Positions 1 through 8,094 of a DNA stretch of 38,059 nucleotides are shown here, piece after piece (position 1 is the stretch's first letter; each line of letters opens with the position of its first letter). The DNA comes from Akkermansia sp. (lineage in GTDB: Bacteria; Verrucomicrobiota; Verrucomicrobiia; Verrucomicrobiales; Akkermansiaceae), in contig JAFQSQ010000030.1 in the NCBI GenBank assembly GCA_017409465.1, positions 1-38,059 on the forward strand. The letters are read 5' to 3'. Made by a program: the position numbers and the translations under genes. Under the pieces are notes generated by a model. The model did no database searches. It was not told the origin of the DNA and was given only the letters and a program-made list of their open reading frames with translations.

Positions 1-40
1 CCTTTTTCTTCCCTCTCTTTAGCCTCTCCGGCACCCCTCA

Positions 41-213
41 TGGTAAGGTTTACCATTCGTTCCGCAATCGCTGCGGTCCTGTGGTGCCACGGAAAGTCCG
101 TGCATTGAAAACTGCCTTGCCCGGCCGAGCCAGCCCCGGTGAGCTTTCACCGTCGACTTACTCTTTCGAGCCGCCCCGTAACGGGGTGCCGCAGATTCTA
201 CACAAAACTCTGC
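41..213. repeat. Array of short perfect hairpins, non-coding
   Basis: No convincing gene lies in the first 290 bases. The stretch holds consecutive small inverted repeats with short loops: TGGTAAGGTTTACCA (41-55), CCGCAATCGCTGCGG (62-76), CCACGGAAAGTCCGTG (87-102), CGGTGAGCTTTCACCG (136-151) and CCCCGTAACGGGG (174-186), with a looser stem at about 191-213. Their spacing and style resemble the palindromic elements near 34.0, 35.2 and 38.0 kb, although the sequence words differ. It may be a degenerate mobile palindromic element or a structured RNA. The window edge may cut it, and the function is unknown. Confidence 0.5.
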
Positions 214-291
214 TTCACGTCAAGCTCATTTTTGAAAAAAGTTTCATTTTTCTCCCCAACCCACCCCGAAAATACACTGCAAGGCATTGGA

Positions 292-1377
292 ATGCAGCCG
301 AGTTACGACGAAGAAAAAACTTTACATATCACGACGGAAAAGATAGAGTCGATGCGTATGAGATGTACCGAAAGCCTCCACAATCTGCATCTGAAGCTGG
401 AAAACAGCATCAATAAGCTGGTGCGACGCTGCGCTCCGACACTCCAGGACACCACGCTGCAAAAAATGTGGCTTGCCTTCTATATCCTCTTCGGCATATG
501 CTGGCTGGGGGGCGCGCTGTTATCCTGTCTGGGCACGGCTATACTGACAGCAGGGGGATACATGATACTCCAAGATTACTATCCCACGGTTGCAGCAAAT
601 GAACTGACCAATATCTCCCTCATCGGAGAGCGTGTTCGATTTGAGGTCAATGAGCTGAACAGCAACGAAACAATCACGTCTCCCGATCAAAACTACCGGA
701 TACCGGCCATCAGCTATGTGTACCACCATGCTCAAGAGCTTACCTCCGGGAATATACGACTGGATCTCTCCCTCATGCGGAATGGTATTCTCGGAATATA
801 TGCCAACGATGACCGGGAAGCAGCAGAGTGGGAAAAGCAACTACAGACGGCACTTCAATCTCAGGGGCTCAGCCGTGAAGTGCAGGAATCCCAGATAAAG
901 CGCTACATTTATTCCTACATTCCACCACACATTACCGGTCGGTTTCAGGCAGAAGGGCAGCTCATCCGCCCTGATGAAGTCCAGGTGCATCAACTCTCAT
1001 CAGTGAACTATCAGAATGACACCACATTCACCGAGCAGGTGATCATCATAATCAGCCTGACCGCCATCACCTCATCGCTTATTCTGATAGGTATCTGGGG
1101 CTGGATATGGAGTCTTCGTTCCTTCCTGCGTATCCGGAAGAACGGAGCATACCGAGCACCATCGAAGCTGATCACCACGGCCCTGCTGCAGGGAGGAAGC
1201 CTGATTGTGCTCTCTTATCTGGCCGGATATACAGCTCTCATGCTGATCATCGAGCTGAGTATACTAAAATGCATCACCCCATACTATTGCCAGCCTTTGC
1301 TGCAATGGGTCGCAGGGGGAAGCATCATATTTATTCTCCAGCTCAGCAGCTACCGCCTAAGGCAATTCAGCGCATGA
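292..1377 (+). CDS. Multi-pass membrane protein of unknown function
   Basis: 361 aa from ATG at 292. The frame stays open further upstream to 139, but those residues come from the hairpin array. The 292 start has AAGG seven bases before it, so I chose it. After a cytoplasmic N-terminus of about 65 residues there is one long hydrophobic segment (LAFYILFGICWLGGALLSC and following). A polar, probably extracytoplasmic domain of about 180 residues comes next, then three more membrane segments towards the C-terminus. I recognise no catalytic motif and no family. It precedes prfA by 72 bases on the same strand, but prfA has its own promoter in the gap, so the two need not form an operon. Confidence 0.7.
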   Translation: MQPSYDEEKTLHITTEKIESMRMRCTESLHNLHLKLENSINKLVRRCAPTLQDTTLQKMWLAFYILFGICWLGGALLSCLGTAILTAGGYMILQDYYPTVAANELTNISLIGERVRFEVNELNSNETITSPDQNYRIPAISYVYHHAQELTSGNIRLDLSLMRNGILGIYANDDREAAEWEKQLQTALQSQGLSREVQESQIKRYIYSYIPPHITGRFQAEGQLIRPDEVQVHQLSSVNYQNDTTFTEQVIIIISLTAITSSLILIGIWGWIWSLRSFLRIRKNGAYRAPSKLITTALLQGGSLIVLSYLAGYTALMLIIELSILKCITPYYCQPLLQWVAGGSIIFILQLSSYRLRQFSA

Positions 1378-1407
1378 GCCAAAGAAGCCCCGTGGCACAG
1401 ATTGCAC

Positions 1408-1436
1408 TTGCGCGGGCGGGCGTAGTGGGTTAGAAT
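1408..1436 (+). promoter_or_regulatory. Sigma70-like promoter of prfA
   Basis: -35 TTGCGC (1408-1413), 17-bp spacer, -10 TAGAAT (1431-1436). The -10 box overlaps the upstream in-frame ATG at 1435, so that codon cannot be in the transcript. The next ATG, at 1450, lies 13 nt downstream of the box, giving a leader of only about six bases. Confidence 0.6.
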
Positions 1437-1449
1437 GCCCCACAACACC

Positions 1450-2523
1450 ATGGACTACGCCCCGCTGATAGAGAAACGCCGCGAGAGATTGCAGGAGCTG
1501 GAGAGACTGATAGCTGATCCGGAGTTGTTTTCGGACGGACGGCGAGCGGGAGAGCTGATGCGGGAGCACCGACGCATTCAGGAGCTGATGTGCGATTGGG
1601 ACAGCCTGCAGGAAGCAGAACGCCAACTGGAGGAGAACCGCGAGCTGGCCTCCGGCGATGACCCGGAGTTGGCTGAGATGGCACAAATGGAGCTGGAGGG
1701 ACTTGAGGCCGTTCTGCCCGCGCTGCTGGAAAAAATACAGTACAGTCTGCTGCCTCGTGATGCCACGGAAGACCGCGATGCCATCGTGGAGATTCGCGCC
1801 GGCACGGGTGGCGACGAAGCTGCGCTCTTTGCGGGCGATTTGCTGGGGATGTACCAGCGCTATGCCGACAGCCGGGGCTGGAAGTTTGAGCTACTGGATG
1901 CCAGCCCGTGCGATGTGGGTGGGTTTCGCGAGGTAACGGCACGAGTGAGCGGTGAAGAGGTATTCCGATTCCTCAAGTACGAGAGCGGGGTGCACCGGGT
2001 GCAGCGCGTGCCCGCCACGGAGACACAGGGACGCATCCACACCTCCACCGCCACCGTGGCCGTGCTGCCGGAAGCAGAAGAGGTGGATATTGAGATTCGC
2101 CCGGAGGACTTGCGCATCGAGACCTGCCGCGCGGGCGGTGCCGGCGGGCAGCATGTGAACCGCACGGAATCTGCCGTGCAGATATTCCACCTACCCTCCG
2201 GCATCATGGTACGCTGCGAAAACGAACGCTCCCAGCTCAAAAACAAAGAGACCGGCATGCGCATCCTGCGTGCCCGACTTTTCGAAATGAAGCAGCGCGA
2301 GGCCCAGCAGAGCTACTCTGACCAGCGCCGCGCCCTCATCGGCTCCGGCGGTCGTGAAGAAAAAATCCGCACCTACAATTTCCCGCAGAACCGCCTGACT
2401 GACCACCGCATCGGCTACACCGCCTACAATCTGGATATTGTCGTGACCTCCGGAGCACTGGATGACCTCATTGCCCACATGCAGCACGAGGAGATGCAAA
2501 CACGCATGGACGAGCTTCAATAA
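1450..2523 (+). CDS. prfA: Peptide chain release factor 1
   Basis: 357 aa, the usual RF1 length. It recognises UAA and UAG stop codons in the ribosomal A site and triggers hydrolysis of peptidyl-tRNA. The stop-codon recognition tripeptide PAT is at residues 188-190, in the context RVQRVPATETQGRIHTS, and marks RF1 rather than RF2. The catalytic GGQ is at 232-234 within RAGGAGGQHVNRTESA. I start it at ATG 1450 (MDYAPLIEKR) rather than the in-frame ATG at 1435, because the earlier codon lies inside the predicted -10 box. With this start, PAT falls at the E. coli numbering. prmC, which modifies the GGQ glutamine, follows 20 bases downstream, a common and functionally sensible pairing. Confidence 0.97.
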   Translation: MDYAPLIEKRRERLQELERLIADPELFSDGRRAGELMREHRRIQELMCDWDSLQEAERQLEENRELASGDDPELAEMAQMELEGLEAVLPALLEKIQYSLLPRDATEDRDAIVEIRAGTGGDEAALFAGDLLGMYQRYADSRGWKFELLDASPCDVGGFREVTARVSGEEVFRFLKYESGVHRVQRVPATETQGRIHTSTATVAVLPEAEEVDIEIRPEDLRIETCRAGGAGGQHVNRTESAVQIFHLPSGIMVRCENERSQLKNKETGMRILRARLFEMKQREAQQSYSDQRRALIGSGGREEKIRTYNFPQNRLTDHRIGYTAYNLDIVVTSGALDDLIAHMQHEEMQTRMDELQ

Positions 2524-2543
2524 ATCCCCCACTCTCCCCCGGC

Positions 2544-3449
2544 ATGAAAACCATACAGGAAATTCTCACCTCCGGTACGGCGTATCTGGAAGCCCGCGGC
2601 ATCGAGGGTGCGCGCCACTCGATGCAAAGCCTGATGGTGCATGTACTGGGCTGCAATCGCACCTGGCTGTACCTGCACTATGAAGACCCACTGAGCGAGG
2701 ATAAGCTGGCGCCACTCCGCGACCTGCTGAAGCGGCGGGGCAAGGGAGAACCCCTGCAGCACCTGCTGGGCAGCGCCGAATTCTTCCGCCGCGAGTTCCG
2801 TACGGATTCCCGCGCCCTCATCCCCCGACCGGAGACGGAAGAGCTGGTGGAGTTCGCCCTGCAAATGACACCGCGTCGGCAGGGCATGCGCGTGCTGGAT
2901 ATGGGCTGCGGCTCCGGCATCATCGGCATCACCCTCGCGCTGGAGCTGGCAAAACAGCAGCCCGAAGTCGTCATGGCCGATATCTCCGAAGCCGCCCTCT
3001 CCCTTACGCTGGAGAACGCCACCGCCTTGGGCGCCAGAGTAAAAACCTACCGCAGCGACCTCTTTACCGCCTGGGACACCCCGGCTGAGGGGGCAGTGCA
3101 ACCGCCTGATTTGTTCAACCTCGTGCTGGCGAACCTGCCCTACGTACCGGAGGGGGAAGCCGTCTCTGCCGAGGTGCAGCATGACCCCGCCACGGCGCTC
3201 TACGGCGGTGCAGACGGGCTGGACATCGTGCGCCGATTCGTGAAAGAAGCCCTGCCGCATCTGGCCGGAGGGGCGCTAATCATGCTGGAAGTAGGCCACG
3301 ACCAGGGCGAGGCCACACGAGCCATCATGGAAGCTCTGGGGTACACCCGAACGCGCGTACTCACCGACATGAGCGGCAAAGCGCGTTTCCCGATAGGGTA
3401 TTCGCCCACCACCAGCGAAGAAACAGCTCTTTCTGCCGACGATGCCTGA
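2544..3449 (+). CDS. prmC: Release factor glutamine N5-methyltransferase
   Basis: 301 aa SAM-dependent methyltransferase that methylates the GGQ glutamine of release factors. An N-terminal helical substrate-binding domain (about 1-90) precedes a Rossmann-type domain with SAM motif I VLDMGCGSGIIGI (about 117-129). The upstream IPRPETEELVE block is typical of PrmC. The active-site tetrapeptide is NPPY in most PrmC proteins but reads NLPY here (residues 197-200, in LVLANLPYVPEGE). The second residue is changed while the key Asn, third Pro and Tyr are kept. The protein is a little longer than the E. coli enzyme (277 aa). It follows prfA on the same strand, and its last 8 bases overlap the next gene, indicating translational coupling. 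Confidence 0.94.
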   Translation: MKTIQEILTSGTAYLEARGIEGARHSMQSLMVHVLGCNRTWLYLHYEDPLSEDKLAPLRDLLKRRGKGEPLQHLLGSAEFFRREFRTDSRALIPRPETEELVEFALQMTPRRQGMRVLDMGCGSGIIGITLALELAKQQPEVVMADISEAALSLTLENATALGARVKTYRSDLFTAWDTPAEGAVQPPDLFNLVLANLPYVPEGEAVSAEVQHDPATALYGGADGLDIVRRFVKEALPHLAGGALIMLEVGHDQGEATRAIMEALGYTRTRVLTDMSGKARFPIGYSPTTSEETALSADDA

Positions 3450-4077
3450 CAGTAGCTTCACCATCCTCCCCGGAGTCAAAAACGGCATCGGACATCTGGC
3501 TCGTGCCTGCCGCTATATCATGATATTCTGCGCCGTCTCGAGCCTGCTCGAGTTTATACTCCTCCACATCGGGTTTCTGGTGGGTGGGCTTATCAGCGGG
3601 GTATTATCCCAAATCAGCCTTTCCTTTGTCTTCTGCATCCTGGGGCTGCTGATAGCCTGGAGCCACATCGTCCTGCTTGCTGAGCAGGGATGGATGATTA
3701 CCCGCTATCTGAGCATATGCCTGGCATTGTTTGCGATACTCTGTCCGATATGCGACATCTGGCTTTACCTCACCACCACTCCCCTGCTGATTAACCAGGC
3801 GCTACTCGCTCCGGCACTGTGCGTAGCCTGGCTGATTTGCCTCATCTGCAACCTGGGATTCATGGCTGCCGCAACCTGGAAACTGCAAATCGGAGTGCTG
3901 GCAATGCCGCTCGTACTACTGGCTCTTATACTGACCGGGCACCCGGAATTGCTTCTGATTAACATCTCACTCAAAATCCTGGCCGCAGCGATCGGAAGTC
4001 GAATAATGAAACAGCTATCAGATATCGCCCCGCGCATCATCAGTCTGCCGAATCGACCAAACGATGCTCAATCATAA
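3442..4077 (+). CDS. Small hydrophobic membrane protein, unknown function
   Basis: 211 aa and very hydrophobic, with about six predicted membrane segments from residue 25 to about 190 and short polar ends. Its ATG at 3442 lies inside the end of prmC (8-base overlap), so it is very likely co-transcribed and coupled with prfA-prmC. At its 3' end it overlaps the convergent amidase gene on the other strand by 10 bases (4068-4077). No conserved motif lets me assign a family. It could be lineage-specific. Confidence 0.7.
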   Translation: MPDSSFTILPGVKNGIGHLARACRYIMIFCAVSSLLEFILLHIGFLVGGLISGVLSQISLSFVFCILGLLIAWSHIVLLAEQGWMITRYLSICLALFAILCPICDIWLYLTTTPLLINQALLAPALCVAWLICLICNLGFMAAATWKLQIGVLAMPLVLLALILTGHPELLLINISLKILAAAIGSRIMKQLSDIAPRIISLPNRPNDAQS

Positions 4078-5009
4078 GGCAGGAGCTTCTTAGCCCCTCT
4101 GACCCGCAGACGGCGGGACTCCCGCGCGTAGCCGAATGAGCCTTCATCCGGCGCATCGACATCAACTCGACGGTGCCTGACCGGCTGCCCTCGGCGCAGG
4201 TAATGAACCACCCCCCTGCCGATGGATTCGGCATAAAAACGAGCCTTAGCCGGGTCAGCCAGATAGGCAGCGTGCCTCTTATTATTCAAAAAAGCCGCCT
4301 CAATCACCACCGCCGGGATACCGGCATCGTCGCAGACATTGAGCCACCCCGCAGCTCGTGTTGCATCCACATAGCGCGTCTCCAGCGTACATTTGCGGCC
4401 GCCATTGGGCATACCGTGGTTCAGCACATCCCGGTTCAGGACATCAGCGACGGCTTTTGCCAGCGCTCTGCCATTATATCTGTTGTACAGAATCTTAGAC
4501 GGCATGGGGCGCGATGTCCAGCGACCGGCACTGTTGTGATGCAGAAACACCACAGCACGAGCCTTGCGATACACGGCGAAATCCGCGCTGATGATACCGC
4601 TTGCCACCCGATCCGGATAATAATACGAGGGATAGCGCCCACGGGTGCCATCCGGGCGCTTCATATGCTGCACCTGAGCCCGCCGGGCATGGGTACGCTG
4701 CGGTTCCGTACGCGGCATCCGACCGCGATTACTCACCACGCAGGCATATCCCGCCCGCTCAATTTCACGCTTCACATAGTACGCATACTCATACCAGAAC
4801 GAGCATTCACGAATCACCTTGCCGCCAACGGCTCGCGGCGTTGCCGCACCTTCAGCTCCCATGCAATGCCCAATGTCCAACACAACCACATGGGAGGGAC
4901 CGGAGGGGAACGGAGAACACGCGGAGACAACGAGACTGCAAACCGCAAGCAGCAGGCACACACAGCAACACCGGCCAAACGACGCCTTACTCCCCGGCAT
5001 CCTCATCAT
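4068..5009 (-). CDS. Lipoprotein N-acetylmuramoyl-L-alanine amidase (Amidase_3)
   Basis: 313 aa. It should cleave the amide bond between N-acetylmuramic acid and L-alanine in peptidoglycan. A basic start and hydrophobic stretch end in the lipobox VSAC (Cys31), predicting a lipid-anchored envelope protein. The zinc-amidase pattern is visible: VVVLDIGHCMG with His48, Glu69 in RECSFWYEY, His157/158 in VVFLHHNSA, and the late catalytic Glu237 in PAVVIEAAFLNN. The first motif reads GHCM rather than the common GHGG. A basic C-terminal tail of about 40 residues follows the domain. The gene starts inside the end of dnaB (23-base overlap) and is probably co-transcribed with it. Other in-frame Met codons at 5006 and 5000 are possible starts. 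Confidence 0.88.
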   Translation of the reverse strand: MMRMPGSKASFGRCCCVCLLLAVCSLVVSACSPFPSGPSHVVVLDIGHCMGAEGAATPRAVGGKVIRECSFWYEYAYYVKREIERAGYACVVSNRGRMPRTEPQRTHARRAQVQHMKRPDGTRGRYPSYYYPDRVASGIISADFAVYRKARAVVFLHHNSAGRWTSRPMPSKILYNRYNGRALAKAVADVLNRDVLNHGMPNGGRKCTLETRYVDATRAAGWLNVCDDAGIPAVVIEAAFLNNKRHAAYLADPAKARFYAESIGRGVVHYLRRGQPVRHRRVDVDAPDEGSFGYARESRRLRVRGAKKLLPYD

Positions 5010-6438
5010 CTTCGCGGGGGATTCGAGGCAGGAAACGCATCAGCTCAGCGATGAATGTCAGTGGCACATCACCCGTGGGACCGTTTCGGTTCTTCGCCAG
5101 AGCGAGGTTGGCATCAGCTCCGATTTCCTGGCGTTCCTCATCATCTTCTGCGTAATAGGCAGAGCGATACAGGAGCCCAATCATATCAGCGTCCTGCTCG
5201 ATGGCACCGGATTCACGTAAGTCACTCATCATCGGCACACCCTTGTTTTTGCCGGGACGATTTTCGGGGCCACGGTTCAGCTGAGCCAGCACGATAATGG
5301 GCAGTTTCAGCTCCTTGGCCAGAGCTTTGAGGCCACCGGAGATTTCAGCAATCTCACGTTCGCGACTATTCTGCGCCTGTTTGGTATGCGAGCGCATCAG
5401 CTGCAGGTAATCGATACCGATGCAACAAAGGTCAGGATGGTCACGCATCACGCGACGGGCTTTGGCTCGCAGTTCCGAGATGGAAATACCCGCCGTATCA
5501 TCAATCACCAGCCGCGAGGCGCGAAGCTCGGTGATAGCGTATTTGAGGCGTTTCATCTCATCCTTCGATATGGAGCCCTTCTGGGCAAGGAGATGCTGTT
5601 TGCTCACCCCACTACGGGCATAGAGCAGACGCTCCACCAGCTGCACACTGGGCATTTCGCAAGAGAAAGCCAGCACGGGCTTCTTGACCTCCAGAGCCAG
5701 ATGCTCCAGGATATTGAGCATGAACGAGGTCTTACCCATGGACGGGCGGGCGGCAATAACGAAGAGCTCACCGCTCTTCAAACCGTTGATCATCTTGTCA
5801 AGCCGCGGATAACCGGTGGACAGGCCGAGAATCTCACCACCACTGCTCATCATACGCTCCAGGTTCGTCATCGCCTCAGTGATATCTCGATTGAGGCTCC
5901 ACTCCTCGCCCTTATCCGTGCTCTGGCGAATCTGGAGCACCTCCTGCTCGGTCTGGTCGAGCAGTGATTCAATCTCCTCCTCGCTGGTATAGGCAGCCTC
6001 CGACGCGCGATTGGCGGTCATGATGATGGCTCGGCGCACATACTTTTCGCGCAGGGTGTCGAAGTGCATGCGGAAGAGAGCCGTTGTCGTGGCAAATGAA
6101 AAAATATCCATCAGGCCGGAGTAGCCGCCAACCGCTTCTAACCTGTTGTGATCCGTCAATTCCTGCGCAACGGAGGTCACATCGATGGGTAATCCCTTAT
6201 CGTAACGCTCGCGGAAAAGCTCCCAGAGAATCCGATGCGCAGGGATATAGAAATACTCCCCGGTCATCCCTTCAGATATACATTGGGATACGATGTTCGT
6301 GGGGTCAATCGTCATCATGGAGAGGAGACTTTTCTCCACGCCGGGAGCCTGCGGCATCACCACCTGTGAGGCATCCGGCGGGGTGACCGCTCCCGATTTC
6401 AAATCAGCGGGTTCCTTTTTTGTCTTTGCCTTGCTCAT
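4987..6438 (-). CDS. dnaB: Replicative DNA helicase DnaB
   Basis: 483 aa, normal length. It is the hexameric 5'-3' helicase of the replication fork. An N-terminal helical domain (about 30-135, starting PQAPGVEKSLLSMM) is joined to a RecA-like ATPase domain. Walker A ARPSMGKTS is at about 230-238, Walker B GIDYLQLM at about 341-348, AQLNR at 385-389, and the conserved SDLRESGAIEQDADMI block at about 405-420. The first ~30 residues are a low-complexity, charged extension. The gene has its own promoter upstream and is followed by the overlapping amidase gene. There is no sign of an intein or frameshift. Confidence 0.97.
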   Translation of the reverse strand: MSKAKTKKEPADLKSGAVTPPDASQVVMPQAPGVEKSLLSMMTIDPTNIVSQCISEGMTGEYFYIPAHRILWELFRERYDKGLPIDVTSVAQELTDHNRLEAVGGYSGLMDIFSFATTTALFRMHFDTLREKYVRRAIIMTANRASEAAYTSEEEIESLLDQTEQEVLQIRQSTDKGEEWSLNRDITEAMTNLERMMSSGGEILGLSTGYPRLDKMINGLKSGELFVIAARPSMGKTSFMLNILEHLALEVKKPVLAFSCEMPSVQLVERLLYARSGVSKQHLLAQKGSISKDEMKRLKYAITELRASRLVIDDTAGISISELRAKARRVMRDHPDLCCIGIDYLQLMRSHTKQAQNSREREIAEISGGLKALAKELKLPIIVLAQLNRGPENRPGKNKGVPMMSDLRESGAIEQDADMIGLLYRSAYYAEDDEERQEIGADANLALAKNRNGPTGDVPLTFIAELMRFLPRIPREDDEDAGE

Positions 6439-6459
6439 GATAGACTCGTGCGGGGCGAC

Positions 6460-6488
6460 ATGATACTACTTTCCCGCCCATTATGCAA
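6460..6488 (-). promoter_or_regulatory. Sigma70-like promoter of dnaB
   Basis: On the minus strand: -35 TTGCAT (6483-6488), 17-bp spacer, -10 TATCAT (6460-6465). The ATG lies 21 bases past the -10 box, giving a short leader of about 14 nt with no Shine-Dalgarno sequence. Confidence 0.6.
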
Positions 6489-6508
6489 GGGAAAACAACA
6501 TAAGAGCA

Positions 6509-7135
6509 TCATTCTTGATGATGAGCATATGTGCGCAGCAAGGCCACGGCATCCGTGGCCAGGCGATGAATGGCGGCATCCTTGCTGGTAATGGGGGGAA
6601 GCCCCCAGAGGGTGAAATCATTATGAGCCACGATGTTGAAATACATCCCCCTCAGACAGGTCAACCACCAGAGCCATACATTCGAGGGAAGACCGGGAAA
6701 GAACTCCAGAATGGCCTCTTGCCACTGAAGGAGAGCGTAGGAATAGTGGGATTCGTAGACATCGTGAGTCAACGCGGGATCTTCATAGCCCATCTTGTTG
6801 AGGAAGCAGAGCACCTCCTCCCCCGAGGCAACTGAGGCATCGCGCCAGCGGGTAATGGGCGCCGCAAGCCAGGCATATACGATATTCTCCACATCAGCAG
6901 ATTGCTGCGCCTCACGCAGGGCCTCCATGCATACCTCATTGTACTGCTCTGAGATATAGGCGAGCGTGTCGCGGTAGACATCAGCCTTGTGGCCAAAGTG
7001 ATAGCGGATAAGGCCGACATTGACCCCGGCAGCATTGGCAATGGGGCGTATGCCGGCCCCCTCATAGCCCAGGAGGGTAAACTGCTGCACGGCAGCGCGC
7101 ATGATCTGCGCCTTGGTCTCATCGGATTTGCTCAT
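6509..7135 (-). CDS. TetR/AcrR-family transcriptional regulator
   Basis: 208 aa. An N-terminal TetR helix-turn-helix (about residues 5-55) is clear: AQIMRAAVQQFTLLGYEGAG followed by IRPIANAAGVNVGLIRYHFG, the GLIRYHF helix being the DNA-recognition part. The remaining ~150 residues form the ligand-binding and dimerisation domain. Together with the YHFGHKADVYRDT context it resembles the CerR-like (DUF1956) branch, an inference from memory. It is the last gene of a five-gene minus-strand operon, its ATG overlapping the stop of the lipoprotein gene by four bases. The ligand and targets are unknown. It might regulate its own operon, but I see no clear operator. Confidence 0.9.
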   Translation of the reverse strand: MSKSDETKAQIMRAAVQQFTLLGYEGAGIRPIANAAGVNVGLIRYHFGHKADVYRDTLAYISEQYNEVCMEALREAQQSADVENIVYAWLAAPITRWRDASVASGEEVLCFLNKMGYEDPALTHDVYESHYSYALLQWQEAILEFFPGLPSNVWLWWLTCLRGMYFNIVAHNDFTLWGLPPITSKDAAIHRLATDAVALLRTYAHHQE

Positions 7136-8094
7136 GACTCTGTTGACTTCGTGCGGCGGGCTTTTTTCGCTTCGGCTTCTTTGAGGATATACTCTCTATC
7201 TTCAGCACAAAAACGCCTGAGTTTGGAACGGGTAGTCTTGCCGCCATACTCGCGGAGATACACCATATCATGCTTATCGTCATAGCGCATCAGACGAGCA
7301 AAAAGCGTCATGTTGCCACGCGCAGAGTTCCAGGTACGATAGCCCCGCTTCCCGAGGCGCTCGCGCATGGCATCCACCTCCTTTTCTGCATCTTCCACCC
7401 CCTGCTTCAGCAGCGTTTCCACCTCCTGCACAAAGCCGTTGTACCCATCGATACCAATCATCAGCTTGCCAAAAGGAGATATCACTGCCAGCGCAGGTTT
7501 GCGAGAAAGCCCGTAGCGCATGGACAGGCGGTTGATATTTTCGCGCGAATATCGGGCCTGATCACGTGTCGCATCATCGATAGACGCCCCTGAGTCCAAT
7601 TTCAGGCGCACCACACGCTCCCTGCACCACTCGTTGAACTCCGTAGAATCCAGCAAAGCCTCACCCAACTCTTTACTCTTGGGACTGATTACCGAATCGT
7701 GGAACCAGATGATGAGCGGGCGACATTCGCGATGCGCGAAACGCACAGCCTGCGCATAATCCTCCAGCCATCCGTTACCATTGCGACGATTCTCGAATGC
7801 GTTGGTGATACCCTCAATCTCCTTATCCGGATTGTCCGGATCCGTGAAATACACTTCACCTTCAGCCCCGTTATCAATCCTCTCCAGCTCCTCCGACGTC
7901 GTTACATTGTAATTGATGGCATTGGGATCACCGGTCCCGGGAATCAGTGGATTCCCCATCTGCGGCATCGTGTCCTCATAACCCATCAGCGGATTACGGG
8001 GGCGCGTTTTTTCCTCCGCTTTTTTTTCCCACAGCGAACAGGAGCCCAGCACTGCGGGAAGCAGCAATAGCAGTACTATACGATGCGCGTTCAT
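7132..8094 (-). CDS. Lipoprotein with thioredoxin-like domain lacking CxxC
   Basis: 320 aa. The signal peptide ends in the lipobox LGSC (Cys19), so it should be lipid-anchored in the envelope. A low-complexity Pro/Asn/Asp-rich linker leads to a domain (about 108-240) patterned like thioredoxin-fold proteins: WLEDYAQAVRFAHRECRPL, IIWFHDS, then DSTEFNEWCRERVVRLKLD. Where redox-active relatives have WCxxC, this protein has HDSVISPKS, so it cannot be a disulfide oxidoreductase. RYGLSRKPALAVISPFG matches the region of the usual cis-Pro strand. A charged Lys/Arg-rich tail ends the protein. It overlaps mazG and the TetR gene by 4 bases each (ATGA junctions), so the three should be coupled. Its role is unknown. 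Confidence 0.78.
   Translation of the reverse strand: MNAHRIVLLLLLPAVLGSCSLWEKKAEEKTRPRNPLMGYEDTMPQMGNPLIPGTGDPNAINYNVTTSEELERIDNGAEGEVYFTDPDNPDKEIEGITNAFENRRNGNGWLEDYAQAVRFAHRECRPLIIWFHDSVISPKSKELGEALLDSTEFNEWCRERVVRLKLDSGASIDDATRDQARYSRENINRLSMRYGLSRKPALAVISPFGKLMIGIDGYNGFVQEVETLLKQGVEDAEKEVDAMRERLGKRGYRTWNSARGNMTLFARLMRYDDKHDMVYLREYGGKTTRSKLRRFCAEDREYILKEAEAKKARRTKSTES

Noticed and set aside
1..220. RNase P RNA, tmRNA or tRNA gene
   Set aside because: A GGAAAGTCCG word recalls RNase P, but both strands lack the rest of the conserved core, and no tRNA-like ends or tag frame are found.
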